Counted from the stretch's first letter, positions 1 to 7,795 are shown. The stretch: DNA of 64,000 nt from Mycolicibacterium sp. CH28 (GCF_004745805.1 NZ_SRLQ01000009.1:95296-159295), one strand, 5' to 3'. Program-made: numbers and translations. Notes: generated from the sequence alone by a model not told the origin.

Positions 1-90
1 GATCGGTCCGGTCGCCTGGAGGTCGCGCAGTTCGTCGGGGGCCTGCAGGGGGTGGCTCTGGCGGAACGGAAGCTGCGCGGGAGCGGTCAT
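1..90 (-). CDS. Cytochrome P450, N-terminal fragment (cut by window edge)
   Basis: Only the first 30 codons lie in the window, reading leftwards from an ATG at 90. The peptide begins MTAPAQLPFRQSHPLQAPDE and continues with L-R-D-L-Q-A-T-G-P-I. A proline-rich opening followed by a 'hydrophobic-P-x-E-L-x-x-L-x-x-x-G-P-I' stretch is the usual N-terminus of soluble actinobacterial cytochrome P450s, just before the first beta strand. No catalytic motif (I-helix Thr, ExxR, haem Cys) falls in the window, so the family call rests on the N-terminus alone. It is divergent from the MBL-fold gene at 242, with 151 bases between the two starts. Confidence 0.55.
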   Translation of the reverse strand, partial: MTAPAQLPFRQSHPLQAPDELRDLQATGPI

Positions 91-141
91 GTGGGTCCTT
101 CGAGTAAGAGGGAATCACTGCGCAGCGTACGACGGTTCAGG

Positions 142-153
142 GCCATCGATGGC
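142..153. promoter_or_regulatory. 12-bp perfect palindrome in the P450/MBL divergent region
   Basis: GCCATCGATGGC is a perfect 12-base palindrome between the divergent P450 and MBL genes, next to an AT-rich, T-tract-containing stretch (about 155-190) that is unusual for this GC content. It could be an operator, but its size makes chance occurrence possible. Confidence 0.25.
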
Positions 154-241
154 GATTTTTCGAACTATCAGTCTTGTTTGTTTTTTTGGGGCCGGGTGCC
201 GCGGTTGCCCGTCGGGTGTGTCGGTGGGTTAGCGTCGGTTG

Positions 242-958
242 GTGTCTGATCTTGATCTGTTGCAGCTGGCTCCGCGGCTTCATCGGTTGCGGATCCCCGG
301 CGCTGCGGCGCATCTGCTGAACTCCTACCTGTGGGTCGATGAGGACGGTGTGACGCTCATCGACACCGGCTGGCCCGACAGCGCTGATTTGATCGGCCGT
401 GCGGTGGAGGCGCTGGGGAGGCGGCGCGGCGAAGTGACGAGGATTGTGCTGACACACTTCCACGAAGACCATGCCGGGTCCGCGGCCGAGATCGCGCGGT
501 GGGCCTCGGTCGAGGTCATCGCTGGCGCGGCGGAAGCGCCGTGGGTGCGCGGTGTCGAGCGCGGGCCGCTGCCGGTGCTGACCGCCGGTGAGCGGACGAT
601 CCACCCGGGGGTGAGTGAGCCGCCCCATGCGCCCCCGTGCCGGGTCGATCGGGTGGTACGCGACGGTGACGTACTCGAATTTGGCGGCGGAGCCACGGTT
701 TTGGAGGTTCCCGGGCACACGCCCGGAAGCATCGCCCTCTACCTACCCGCCGCCGACGCCGTGCTGACCGGAGATGCCGTTGCCGAGTTCAATGGCCAGG
801 TGATTCTCGGGGTGTTCAACGTCGATCGGAAGGCCGCTGCCCGGGCGCCGTCCACGCTGGCCGCCACCGGCGCCCAGATCGCAGGATTCGGTCATGGCGA
901 GGCGGTGCTGACCGACGCCGCTGCTCGAATCGCTACGGCGGTCGACGCGTTCGCTTAG
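242..958 (+). CDS. MBL-fold metallo-hydrolase
   Basis: A 238-residue soluble protein of the metallo-beta-lactamase fold. The metal-binding motif LTHFHEDHAG lies near residues 70-79 (HxHxDH), followed by a downstream metal histidine in VPGHTPGSIAL (about residue 157), an aspartate in LTGDAV and a C-terminal histidine in GFGHGEA. This full set of ligands predicts an active dinuclear hydrolase; substrate cannot be read from sequence (glyoxalase II-like, lactonase-like and sulfatase-like members look alike). The GTG at 242 is preferred; a TTG at 239 is also in frame and no strong ribosome binding site separates them. It stands alone, divergent from the P450 fragment. Confidence 0.85.
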   Translation: MSDLDLLQLAPRLHRLRIPGAAAHLLNSYLWVDEDGVTLIDTGWPDSADLIGRAVEALGRRRGEVTRIVLTHFHEDHAGSAAEIARWASVEVIAGAAEAPWVRGVERGPLPVLTAGERTIHPGVSEPPHAPPCRVDRVVRDGDVLEFGGGATVLEVPGHTPGSIALYLPAADAVLTGDAVAEFNGQVILGVFNVDRKAAARAPSTLAATGAQIAGFGHGEAVLTDAAARIATAVDAFA

Positions 959-1040
959 GGGCACTCGGCTCTGGATTCGCAACAAGGCGTTTGGCCCGAT
1001 GGGCGTCAGGCTCACTGACGTCAGGCGAATGGAAAGCTGG

Positions 1041-1112
1041 TGCGCGATACTGGGATTGAACCAGTGACCTCTTCCGTGTCAGGGAAGCGCTCTCCCGCTG
1101 AGCTAATCGCGC
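1041..1112 (-). tRNA. tRNA-Val (anticodon GAC)
   Basis: On the minus strand the acceptor stem GCGCGAT (1112-1106) pairs with ATCGCGC (1048-1042). The anticodon arm CTTCC-CTGACAC-GGAAG shows GAC in the loop, and the T-arm carries GGTTCAATCC. All four arms fold. The CCA end is not encoded. It is the last of three minus-strand tRNA genes and probably shares their transcript. Confidence 0.95.
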
Positions 1113-1126
1113 GGGACACATCTCGG

Positions 1127-1197
1127 AGGTGGAGACGGGAATCGAACCCGTGTGCACGGCTTTGCAGGCCGTTGCCTCACCACTCGGCCACTCCACC
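1127..1197 (-). tRNA. tRNA-Cys (anticodon GCA)
   Basis: Minus strand. The acceptor stem GGTGGAG (1197-1191) pairs with CTCCACC (1134-1128). The anticodon loop CTGCAAA gives GCA, and the T-arm has GGTTCGATTCC. It lies 14 bases from tRNA-Val(GAC) and 28 from tRNA-Gly. Confidence 0.95.
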
Positions 1198-1225
1198 GTT
1201 GGGTCTGATGCCGTTTGCACCTTCG

Positions 1226-1298
1226 AGCGGATGACGGGATTCGAACCCGCGACCCTCACCTTGGCAAGGTGATGCGCTACCAACTGCGCTACATCCGC
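1226..1298 (-). tRNA. tRNA-Gly (anticodon GCC)
   Basis: Minus strand. The acceptor stem GCGGATG (1298-1292) pairs with CATCCGC (1233-1227). The anticodon stem and loop CACCTTGCCAAGGTG shows GCC, and the T-arm has GGTTCGAATCC. It is the first gene of the Gly-Cys-Val array, whose promoter should lie in 1299-1471, the region shared with the divergent tRNA-Val(CAC). Confidence 0.95.
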
Positions 1299-1471
1299 GT
1301 GCCTCGGGTGAGATCGTCACCCGGTGCGATGAGGAACAATAGTCGAACGGACCGAAACCACACAAATCCCGATGGTAACGCCCGAAAATGGGGGCATTCC
1401 TGTCCCGCGGCGATGTCGTGCTAGTGTTCCTCCTCGGCGTGTTCGCCACCTCTAAGGTGTGTCCGCCAACC

Positions 1472-1543
1472 GGTCCCGTGGCTCAGTGGAAGAGCGTCCG
1501 CTTCACACGCGGAAGGTCGCTGGTTCGATCCCAGCCGGGACCA
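1472..1543 (+). tRNA. tRNA-Val (anticodon CAC)
   Basis: Plus strand. The acceptor stem GGTCCCG (1472-1478) pairs with CGGGACC before A1543. The anticodon stem TCCGC/GCGGA encloses TTCACAC, giving CAC, and the T-arm has GGTTCGATCCC. It is divergent from the three-tRNA cluster. Its 3' end lies only 44 bases from the decayed HD-domain gene. Confidence 0.95.
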
Positions 1544-1587
1544 CTCAAGGGTCTTACCCGCCACACGTTGGGCCGCGCGCCCCAGCG

Positions 1588-2171
1588 TCAGGGCGTCGTG
1601 AAGCTGCTCCACCGGACCGCGGTGGGAAATATCGGTCCGAAGCACGCGAAGCGGCAGCCCGGATTGCGACGGGCTTCCTGCCGGACCAGTCGCGCGGTGT
1701 CTTGGGCAAATCCATCACGCGGATAGCGGTCCAAGATGTCGGCCAGGTTGTCCGGATGCACGCGCCACTGCTGGGCCAGCACATCGACCAGCCCGCCGGC
1801 CTGCAGGTAATGGGCCACGGGCCCGTACCGGTCCAGGGAGACGAACGGGTCGAGGTTCGTGGTGATCGCCAGTGCCACCGCGTCCTGGCGGGCGGCGTCG
1901 AAGAGCCCGGTGTCGTGGAGAAGTGCTGCCACACAGAGTGCTTCGCGATCCAGCCCAACAGGACTGCCGCTCAGTTCGTAGCGGATGGCGGTGAAGAAGC
2001 GAAGTAACGTACCGCCTCGGCCGGCGGTGGCGTCCACGCTTCGAGGTCGATCCTGCGCGGCGGTCGCAGGGGATGGCCGCATCGGTGCCGAAGCGTCCAT
2101 CGCTGTGGCAGCGACAGTGCCGGGCTGCCGCAGCGTTCCCACTCCAGCGACCCGACAGGTGGCCTGGACAT
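1588..2171 (-). pseudogene. HD-domain protein remnant (frameshifted, internally deleted)
   Basis: Two reading frames on the minus strand together give a recognisable HD-domain (metal-dependent phosphohydrolase-like) protein. Starting at ATG 2171, one frame reads VGSLEWERCGSPALSLPQ through PAEAVRYF and stops near 1971. The other frame, from about 2020 leftwards, continues with TAIRYELSG, LDREALCVAALLHDTGLF, RYGPVAHYLQAGGLVDVLA and LDRYPRDGF before the stop at 1588. From memory of the family, intact members have about 20 residues before DREAL and again after HDTGLF that are absent here, so at least one frameshift and two deletions are inferred. The product would lack part of the metal site and be non-functional. 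Confidence 0.6.
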
Positions 2172-2175
2172 GCGC

Positions 2176-3048
2176 TTACTCGCCAGCCACCGGGTGCGCG
2201 GCGAAGAATTCTTCGATGGCGGCGACCAGTCGCTGCGGTTGGTCTTCGGGGATGAACGTGCGGCTGTCGGCGATGAGCCCGAATCGTCCTTGTGGCAACA
2301 GATCTGCCAGCCGTTGCCCGTGCTCACGGGGAAAGATCTTGTCGTCCTGGCCCCACAGCACCAGTGCGGGCTTGTCGAAGGTCGGCAGCTGGGCGGCCGC
2401 CTCGAAGGTGAACCTGGTGTCGACCGCCGTGAGCATCCGCCGAAAGTCCCTTCTTACGCCTGGATTTCGGCGGATCGGGTCGGTGTAGGAGGCCATTACG
2501 TCCACCGGCATCGGTCGGGAGGTCACATACCCGTAGGCGGTGGGCAGTCGTTGGACGAATCTGAACCTCGCGGTGTAGGCGACGATCCACGTGAGCAGCC
2601 GGCAGCGCGCGGCGACCTCCAGGTACTTCTGCGGGGTGGGTGGGAACTTCTCGAAGGCGTCGCAGGATGTGAGTACCAGCCGGGCGATTCGTTCAGGGTA
2701 GCGACCGACCAGGGCCTGGGCCACCGCGCCGCCGGTGTCGTTGGCGACGATCGTGACGTCGTCGAGGTCGAGGGCGGCGATGAAGTCGGCGGTGATGCGC
2801 GCCATCCCGGGCAGCGACAGGTCGACCTCGGGTTCCAGTGGTATCGAATGCGATCCCCATGGCAGGTCGGGAGTCAGGCAACGATGGCTGCCGGCCAGCC
2901 GCGGGGCGACGTTGCGCCACAGGTCGCCGTTGACGGCGACGCCGTGGACGAACACGATCGGCGGCCCGCTACCCCTGTCCCGATAGGTGATGGTGCCAGC
3001 GGGAATTCGGACGCGGGCTTCCCGGCCGAGCTGCGAGCTGATCGACAT
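2176..3048 (-). CDS. Alpha/beta hydrolase with Asp at the nucleophile position
   Basis: A 290-residue alpha/beta-hydrolase-fold protein. The oxyanion segment FVHGVAVNGDLW lies near residues 34-45. The nucleophile elbow reads VANDTGGA, placing aspartate where esterases carry serine, as in haloalkane dehalogenases and related mycobacterial hydrolases. LVLWGQDDKIFP near the C-terminus supplies the usual acid-region Asp. The segment where the catalytic histidine is expected reads ADSRTFIPEDQP and has none. The start at 3048 (MSISSQL) is preferred over 3093 because homology-like sequence begins there. The stop is 4 bases from the HD-domain remnant. Confidence 0.8.
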   Translation of the reverse strand: MSISSQLGREARVRIPAGTITYRDRGSGPPIVFVHGVAVNGDLWRNVAPRLAGSHRCLTPDLPWGSHSIPLEPEVDLSLPGMARITADFIAALDLDDVTIVANDTGGAVAQALVGRYPERIARLVLTSCDAFEKFPPTPQKYLEVAARCRLLTWIVAYTARFRFVQRLPTAYGYVTSRPMPVDVMASYTDPIRRNPGVRRDFRRMLTAVDTRFTFEAAAQLPTFDKPALVLWGQDDKIFPREHGQRLADLLPQGRFGLIADSRTFIPEDQPQRLVAAIEEFFAAHPVAGE

Positions 3049-3151
3049 GGCGGCTCCGGGAGGTGGGCGTGGCGGTCGCCACTCTACTTGCATGATGCAA
3101 GCAATGTGAGGGAATGCGGGATCGACCGTTCGACCGTCGCGCGGGTGCGGG

Positions 3152-3664
3152 TCAGCGGGCCCGGGAACGCCCTGCCCAGGCCGCCAGCTGCGGCGGAGTG
3201 AAGGGGAGCGGCTGCCCGTCCGGACCGAGGGACTCCTGGGTTGGCACGACCCGCAGATCGCTCAGCTCGATCGGCTCGCCGCAGTGCTCACACCGGAGTA
3301 CCCCGCCCGCGTCGTGGTCGCAGCCGATGTGGCGAATCGACACCTCGGGGCCGTCCGGTCCCGGTTCGTAGCGGTCGGCCCAGGCCATCAACGTCACCAG
3401 CGTCGGGAACAGGTCGCGACCCTTCTGGGTCAGGTGGTAGGAACCGCGCGGCCCGGTGTGCTCCATGATCCCGTGCTCGACGAGCTTCTGCAGCCGGGCG
3501 CTGAGCATGTTCGTTGCCAGCCCCAGGCTGCGCAGGAACTCGTCGTAGCGGGTCAGGCCGTGAAATGCGTCCCGGACGATCAGCATCGTCCACCGCTCGC
3601 CGAGGATCGCCAGCGCCCGCGCCAGGGCGCAGTCCTGTCCCGCGTAGTCCCGCCCAAGTGGCAT
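3152..3664 (-). CDS. HxlR-type winged-helix regulator with C-terminal CxxC
   Basis: A 170-residue transcription factor. Residues 10-95 match the HxlR winged helix: CALARALAILGERWTMLIVR, then LRSLGLATNMLSARLQKLVEHGI as recognition helix, and PRGSYHLTQKGRDLFP as wing. The C-terminal extension contains CDHDAGG and LRCEHCGE, a likely small zinc or structural metal site often seen in mycobacterial HxlR proteins. It lies head-to-tail behind the alpha/beta hydrolase (103 bases) and divergently from the MTA/SAH nucleosidase, either of which it might control. The start ATG at 3664 is the first in frame. Confidence 0.85.
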   Translation of the reverse strand: MPLGRDYAGQDCALARALAILGERWTMLIVRDAFHGLTRYDEFLRSLGLATNMLSARLQKLVEHGIMEHTGPRGSYHLTQKGRDLFPTLVTLMAWADRYEPGPDGPEVSIRHIGCDHDAGGVLRCEHCGEPIELSDLRVVPTQESLGPDGQPLPFTPPQLAAWAGRSRAR

Positions 3665-3718
3665 GGTGCAAGTTTAGGGGGACTGGACCCCCTCGGGGTT
3701 TGGTCCGCACACTGTGGC

Positions 3719-4471
3719 GTGACCATCGGACTGATATCGGCTATCCCTCAAGAGCTTGCCCACCTGCAGACGCTGATCCGCGACCCGCAGCAGCTGCGTA
3801 TCGCCCACGCCGATTTTCTCGCGGGCACGTTGGACGGCCACGACATCGTCCTGGTGGGCTCGGGTATGGGCAAGGTGAACAGTGCGCTGGTGTCCACGGT
3901 GCTGGCCGAGCGATTTGCCTGCTCTTCGATCGTGTTCTCCGGAGTCGCCGGCGGTGTCGATCCGGCGTTGGCGGTGGGCGACGTGGTGGTTGCCGACCGG
4001 ATCATTCAGCACGACGCGGGGGTGATCGAGGATCACGGTCTGGTGGCCTATCAGGCCGGGCACGTGCCGTTCATCAACCCGACCGATCGCTTCGGCCTCG
4101 ACGTCGATGCCGACCTGCTGGCGCGCGTGGAAGAGCGGCTGGGCGGCTTTGCGCTGCCGGCACTTTCGGCGCCGGCCGGCGGGGTGGGGCGGGCACCGCG
4201 AATCGTCTACGGCACCGTGCTGTCGGGCGATCAGTTCCTGAACAGCGACACCACTCGAGCCCGCTTGCATCGCGACTTCGGCGGGCTTGCCGTCGAAATG
4301 GAGGGCGGGGCGGTGGCCCAGGTAGCGAATGCCTTTGGCGTTCAGTGGCTGGTGATCAGGGCGCTGTCCGACCTGGCGGGCAGCGATTCCCGATTCGACT
4401 TTGCGGCGTTCGTCGACGAAGTCGCCGCCTCGGCGGTGGAGATCGTCCGCAGAGTCCTTCCCGCCCTCTGA
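3719..4471 (+). CDS. mtnN: 5'-methylthioadenosine/S-adenosylhomocysteine nucleosidase
   Basis: A 250-residue purine-nucleosidase-fold enzyme that cleaves adenine from MTA and SAH, feeding methionine salvage and removing methyltransferase inhibitors. TIGLISAIPQELAHL opens the fold. GSGMGKVNSALVST and FSGVAGGVDPALAVGDVVVA match the family core. The substrate-binding pair AVEMEGGAVAQV (about residues 189-200) and the catalytic Asp in RALSDLAGSDS (about residue 217) are present. The GTG at 3719 is chosen because upstream in-frame sequence is a shadow of the HxlR gene. Length agrees with the family. The next gene starts 49 bases later, behind its own operator. Confidence 0.92.
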   Translation: MTIGLISAIPQELAHLQTLIRDPQQLRIAHADFLAGTLDGHDIVLVGSGMGKVNSALVSTVLAERFACSSIVFSGVAGGVDPALAVGDVVVADRIIQHDAGVIEDHGLVAYQAGHVPFINPTDRFGLDVDADLLARVEERLGGFALPALSAPAGGVGRAPRIVYGTVLSGDQFLNSDTTRARLHRDFGGLAVEMEGGAVAQVANAFGVQWLVIRALSDLAGSDSRFDFAAFVDEVAASAVEIVRRVLPAL

Positions 4472-4497
4472 CCCGGCGGCGGCGCTGGCATTCTTAT

Positions 4498-4512
4498 TGA
4501 AAATCATTATCA
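4498..4512. promoter_or_regulatory. Putative Zur (zinc uptake regulator) box
   Basis: TGAAAATCATTATCA is an imperfect AT-rich palindrome (12 of 15 positions self-complementary), within an AT-rich run that stands out in this GC-rich DNA. It ends 8 bases before the ATG of the COG0523 GTPase. Mycobacterial Zur sites are described as TGAAAA-TxATTTTCA-like palindromes in front of zinc-responsive genes, including a CobW-domain gene, so position and sequence agree. Confidence 0.65.
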
Positions 4513-4520
4513 TTAGTGCC

Positions 4521-5663
4521 ATGCCCGCTTCCCCCGCCGACCTCGTTCCCGTCACCGTGCTGTCTGGTTTTCTCGGTGCCGGAAAAACCACGCTGCTCAA
4601 CCACATCCTGGCCAACCGGGAAGGGCGCCGAGTCGCCGTGATCGTCAACGACATGAGCGAGGTGAACATCGACGCCGCGCTGATCGCGGGCCAGGGCCAC
4701 CTCGACCGCACCGAGGAGAAGCTCGTCGAACTCACCAATGGCTGCATCTGCTGCACCCTGCGTGAGGACCTCGTCGCTGCGGTCGCCAACCTGGCTCGCC
4801 AGCAGCGATTCGACCAGATCGTCATCGAATCGACCGGTATTTCCGAGCCGATGCCGGTGGCCGCGACCTTCGGCTGGGAGTTCGACGACGGGTTCGCGCT
4901 GAGCAGCGTGGCCCGGCTGGACACGCTCGTGACCGTCGTCGACGCATCGACGTTCCTGCCCGAGCTCGCCCGCGGCGAAGCGCTGGCCCAACGGGACCTG
5001 GCCGTGGCTGACGGTGATGGGCGAAACATCGCCGACCTGTTGGTGGACCAGGTCGAGTTCGCCGACGTGATCCTGCTCAACAAGACCGACCTGGTCAGTG
5101 ACCAAGCTGCGGCGACCGTGGAAACCGTTGTGCGCCGGCTCAACCCGACCGCCCATCTGGAACGAACCGCACACGGCATCGTTGCGCTGGAGACTGTCCT
5201 GGACACCGGGCGCTTCGATCCCGATCTCGCGGCTCAGACGCCGGGTTGGGATGAGGAGATCGCCAACGGGCACACGCCGGAAACCGAGGAATACGGCATC
5301 GGCAGCATAACGTTTCGGGCTAGCCGGCCGTTTCACCCCTTGCGGCTGGCCGATGCGCTGGATCAGGTGCGGGGCCTGTTGCGCAGCAAGGGTTTTTGCT
5401 GGATCGCAACCCGGCCCGACATCGCCGCAATCTGGTCGCAGGCCGGGCCAAATCTGGTCATCGAGCCGGCCCAGTTCTGGTCGAGCACCGACATCGAACC
5501 CGGCCAGGAAATCGTGTTCATTGGCGTTCGACTGGAGAAGAGCAAGGTGCAGACGCTATTGGCGTCGGCCCTGTTGACCGACACTGAGATGGCCGCCGGT
5601 CGAGCCGCATGGGTGTCCTATGCCGATCCGCTGCCGGCGTGGTCGGCGACGCACAGTCACTGA
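4521..5663 (+). CDS. COG0523/CobW-family GTPase, putative zinc metallochaperone
   Basis: A 380-residue G3E GTPase. Walker A is GFLGAGKTTLLNH (about residues 14-26), followed by the metal-binding signature GCICCTLREDL (about 73-83), the switch and Walker B region IESTGISEP, and the base-specificity motif LLNKTDL (about 187). A CobW C-terminal domain covers roughly residues 260-370. Zinc-responsive COG0523 proteins are thought to deliver zinc to client enzymes when zinc is scarce. The Zur-like box directly before the start supports that role rather than cobalamin or nitrile hydratase functions. The ATG at 4521 directly follows the AT-rich operator. Confidence 0.88.
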   Translation: MPASPADLVPVTVLSGFLGAGKTTLLNHILANREGRRVAVIVNDMSEVNIDAALIAGQGHLDRTEEKLVELTNGCICCTLREDLVAAVANLARQQRFDQIVIESTGISEPMPVAATFGWEFDDGFALSSVARLDTLVTVVDASTFLPELARGEALAQRDLAVADGDGRNIADLLVDQVEFADVILLNKTDLVSDQAAATVETVVRRLNPTAHLERTAHGIVALETVLDTGRFDPDLAAQTPGWDEEIANGHTPETEEYGIGSITFRASRPFHPLRLADALDQVRGLLRSKGFCWIATRPDIAAIWSQAGPNLVIEPAQFWSSTDIEPGQEIVFIGVRLEKSKVQTLLASALLTDTEMAAGRAAWVSYADPLPAWSATHSH

Positions 5664-5750
5664 GCCCAGGGCCTGTGGGCGCAACGGCTGACGCCCCGTG
5701 ACCTCCCCGATATGCTGGGCTTTCGGCTCTCGACGGGGAAGGTGGATGGG

Positions 5751-6506
5751 GTGACTGAGCAGGGGGAGCGTGCCGAGCGGCCGAACTCCGTGCTGGGGCG
5801 CGCCTTCACACTCGTGGCGGCGCTGGGTGCGTCCGAGGCTGGGCTGACCCTCAGTGAGCTCTGCCGACGCACCGGCATCCCCAAAGGCACCGCGCACCGG
5901 CTGCTGGCCGAGCTCATCGAGTGGGATGTCGTCGAGCGCAGCGGCGGCGGGCTGCGGTTGCGCTGGCAGCCGCGCCGCAGCGCGCCGCCCCCCGAGGATC
6001 TCCGCGGGCTGGCCGCCCCGTACCTGACCGACTTGCACGAGGCCACCGGCGAGACAGTGCAATTCGCGGTACTCGATACCGGTGGCGTTCCCGAGGTGGT
6101 CTACCTACACCGCCTGCGCGCCGAGGCCGGACCCGTGTTGCCGGCGCGGATAGGCGGGCGGATGCCGGCCTACTGCACCGGCCTGGGCAAGGCGATGCTG
6201 GCCTTCTCGCCACCGCAGACCCTGCTTCGTGTGCTCGATGCCGGACTGCGCCGGCGCGCCCCTCGAACCGTGATCGTGCCCCGGCTGCTCCAGCAGCAGC
6301 TCGCCGTGGTCCGGCAACGGGGTGTCGCCGACGAATACGAAGAGTCCGCGCCCGGACTCTGCTGTGTTGCTGCACCGGTGCTGATCGGCGACGGCACGGT
6401 GGTCGCCGCGGTCTCGATTACCGGATCGGTGCGCCGGATGGACCCCGCCCGGCACGTCTCGGCGATCCGCACCACCGCCCTCGGGCTGTCCCGCGCGCTG
6501 TCCTGA
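5751..6506 (+). CDS. IclR-family transcriptional regulator
   Basis: A 251-residue regulator. The N-terminal winged helix spans residues 12-70 (VLGRAFTLVAALGAS, LTLSELCRRTGIPKGTAHRLLAEL). The C-terminal GAF-like effector domain follows from LAAPYLTDLHEATGETVQF to RTTALGLSRAL and includes the typical PAYCTGLGKAMLA and SAPGLCCVAAPV segments. The GTG at 5751 is preferred because GGGGAAGGTGG lies just upstream; an ATG at 5712 is also in frame. IclR proteins usually control catabolic genes next to them, but none is divergently adjacent here, so the target is unknown. Confidence 0.88.
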   Translation: MTEQGERAERPNSVLGRAFTLVAALGASEAGLTLSELCRRTGIPKGTAHRLLAELIEWDVVERSGGGLRLRWQPRRSAPPPEDLRGLAAPYLTDLHEATGETVQFAVLDTGGVPEVVYLHRLRAEAGPVLPARIGGRMPAYCTGLGKAMLAFSPPQTLLRVLDAGLRRRAPRTVIVPRLLQQQLAVVRQRGVADEYEESAPGLCCVAAPVLIGDGTVVAAVSITGSVRRMDPARHVSAIRTTALGLSRALS

Positions 6507-6904
6507 CCCGCTGCCCGGGCAGGTGGCGTTCGGCCCTCGAAGTGGCCGGGAAAATCCGCGAATATTATTGTGGCTGAGTAGATTCCATCGGGCAGACGGC
6601 GGTGGCGTCCAGGTTGGCCCCGTACTCGCACTTTCGCGCCCGGTTGTCGGTTTGGGTGCATACCGCGGCGGGAGCGACGACGACGCCGCCGCCGCCTTCC
6701 CCGCGCCAACAGCCGATCCCACGGTTGAGGGTGGAGTACGTTAGCCTGGAGAGGTTCCGGCGGGCGAATTTCCGTCGAGGACCCCGCGCTGAGAGTGGAT
6801 CGGCGCACAATTGACAGTTGTTTTCTTGCCAGGTTCAGACGGCAGCCTGCAGGCATGACGTAACTCCGTGCGCCCTTTGCGGGTGCGCGCTAGTGAGGTG
6901 AATC
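6507..6904. other. 398-base intergenic region without a convincing gene
   Basis: No reading frame here has a credible start, ribosome site and protein-like composition. A minus-strand frame at 6565-6810 (81 codons, three cysteines near the C-terminus) is the best candidate but begins inside the probable promoter of the STAS gene. The right end holds a promoter-like element and the ribosome site of that gene. Confidence 0.5.
6811..6839 (+). promoter_or_regulatory. Possible promoter of the STAS/anti-sigma operon
   Basis: TTGACA at 6811-6816 is a consensus -35 hexamer; 17 bases later TTCAGA is a poor -10. It lies about 65 bases before the TTG start at 6905. No SigF-type GGTTT/GGGTA pair was found here. 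Confidence 0.3.
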
Positions 6905-7294
6905 TTGGACGAACAAGCCAGTGCCATCATCGGCACTACCACGGCTACCAATACGGGTTGCGTGATCAGCGAAGAGTGGTTCGGTCGGACGGTTGTCATC
7001 TCCGCCTCCGGTGTGGTCGACATGCTGACCTCCCCGCAGTTGGAGACGAGCATCGCCAGCTCACTGACGAGGAACCCGGCGGCGATCATCGTCGACCTCA
7101 CGGACGTCGATTTCCTGGCCTCGGCCGGGATGGGGGTTCTGGTGGCGGCCCGCGACCAGGCCTCCGCCGAGATCGGATTCGGTGTCGTGGCCAGTGGGCC
7201 CGCGACCAGCCGGCCGCTCAAGCTCGTCGGTTTGGCCGATATCGTCGGCCTGTACTCCACGCTGGATGAGGCGCGCGCCGCACTAGGTGAGTAA
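6905..7294 (+). CDS. STAS-domain anti-sigma factor antagonist
   Basis: A 129-residue STAS protein (SpoIIAA/RsbV type). The core is GRTVVISASGVVDMLTSPQL, IIVDLTDVDFLASAGMGVL, and a C-terminal amphipathic helix. The serine in DFLASAGM (about residue 72) sits at the conserved phosphorylation site, so partner switching with a kinase-type anti-sigma factor is expected. The TTG start at 6905 follows GAGGTGAATC, a good ribosome site; no ATG or GTG fits the domain start. The partner kinase is the next gene, 30 bases downstream. Confidence 0.85.
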   Translation: MDEQASAIIGTTTATNTGCVISEEWFGRTVVISASGVVDMLTSPQLETSIASSLTRNPAAIIVDLTDVDFLASAGMGVLVAARDQASAEIGFGVVASGPATSRPLKLVGLADIVGLYSTLDEARAALGE

Positions 7295-7324
7295 TCACGA
7301 GAAGTTGGGTATACGAGACGTGCC

Positions 7325-7795
7325 ATGACGACATCGAGTTACCCAACTCCTCCAGCTGACGGTGACCGTTTCATCTGCAACAACGTCGTCGTTGACGCCC
7401 ACAACGCGGCCAGGATTCGCGACGACGTCGCGGCCTGGTTGCGGACCAACGAGGATCTCAACGGCATCCGGTTCAGCGATATCGTTCTCGCGGTCAATGA
7501 AGCGCTGGCCAACGCGGCCGAGTTCGCCTACCTCAACAACGAGGGCGTCGGCTCCGTCGATGTGGAGGCAGTCCGGGATGGCGCCACACTGACGATCACC
7601 GTCTCCGACCAGGGTTGCTGGCGCGACCCGACGCCTGTCACCCGGAGCCGGGTCCGTGGTCGCGGCATACCGTTGATGCGGGCCCTGGCCGACGAGCTGA
7701 CCATCGACACGTCCCAGCTGGGCACCACCGTGTGCCTGCGATTCGACAACGTCTATGCGTTCCAGGACGCCGACGACAGCGCCAAAGTCGGCTGA
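7325..7795 (+). CDS. Anti-sigma factor with HATPase_c_2 (RsbW-like) domain
   Basis: A 156-residue GHKL ATPase of the RsbW/SpoIIAB class. The N box is VNEALANAAEFAY (about residues 59-71), the G1 box SDQGCWRDP and the G2 box RGRGIPLMRAL. Such proteins bind and inhibit a sigma factor and phosphorylate the STAS antagonist encoded just upstream. No sigma-factor gene is adjacent, so the controlled sigma factor must be elsewhere. Start ATG at 7325. The stop lies 1 base from the convergent DUF35 gene. Confidence 0.87.
   Translation: MTTSSYPTPPADGDRFICNNVVVDAHNAARIRDDVAAWLRTNEDLNGIRFSDIVLAVNEALANAAEFAYLNNEGVGSVDVEAVRDGATLTITVSDQGCWRDPTPVTRSRVRGRGIPLMRALADELTIDTSQLGTTVCLRFDNVYAFQDADDSAKVG

Noticed and set aside
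1041..1543. tRNA cluster as a phage or island attachment site
   Set aside because: No integrase gene and no duplicated tRNA 3' end was seen in the window.
6565..6810. 81-codon minus-strand frame with three cysteines
   Set aside because: It starts inside the probable promoter of the STAS gene, has no ribosome site, and the N-terminal part is Arg-rich and unlike protein.
7306..7311. GGGTAT as a SigF-type -10 before the anti-sigma gene
   Set aside because: No GGTTT-like -35 at the needed distance, and the two genes look co-transcribed.
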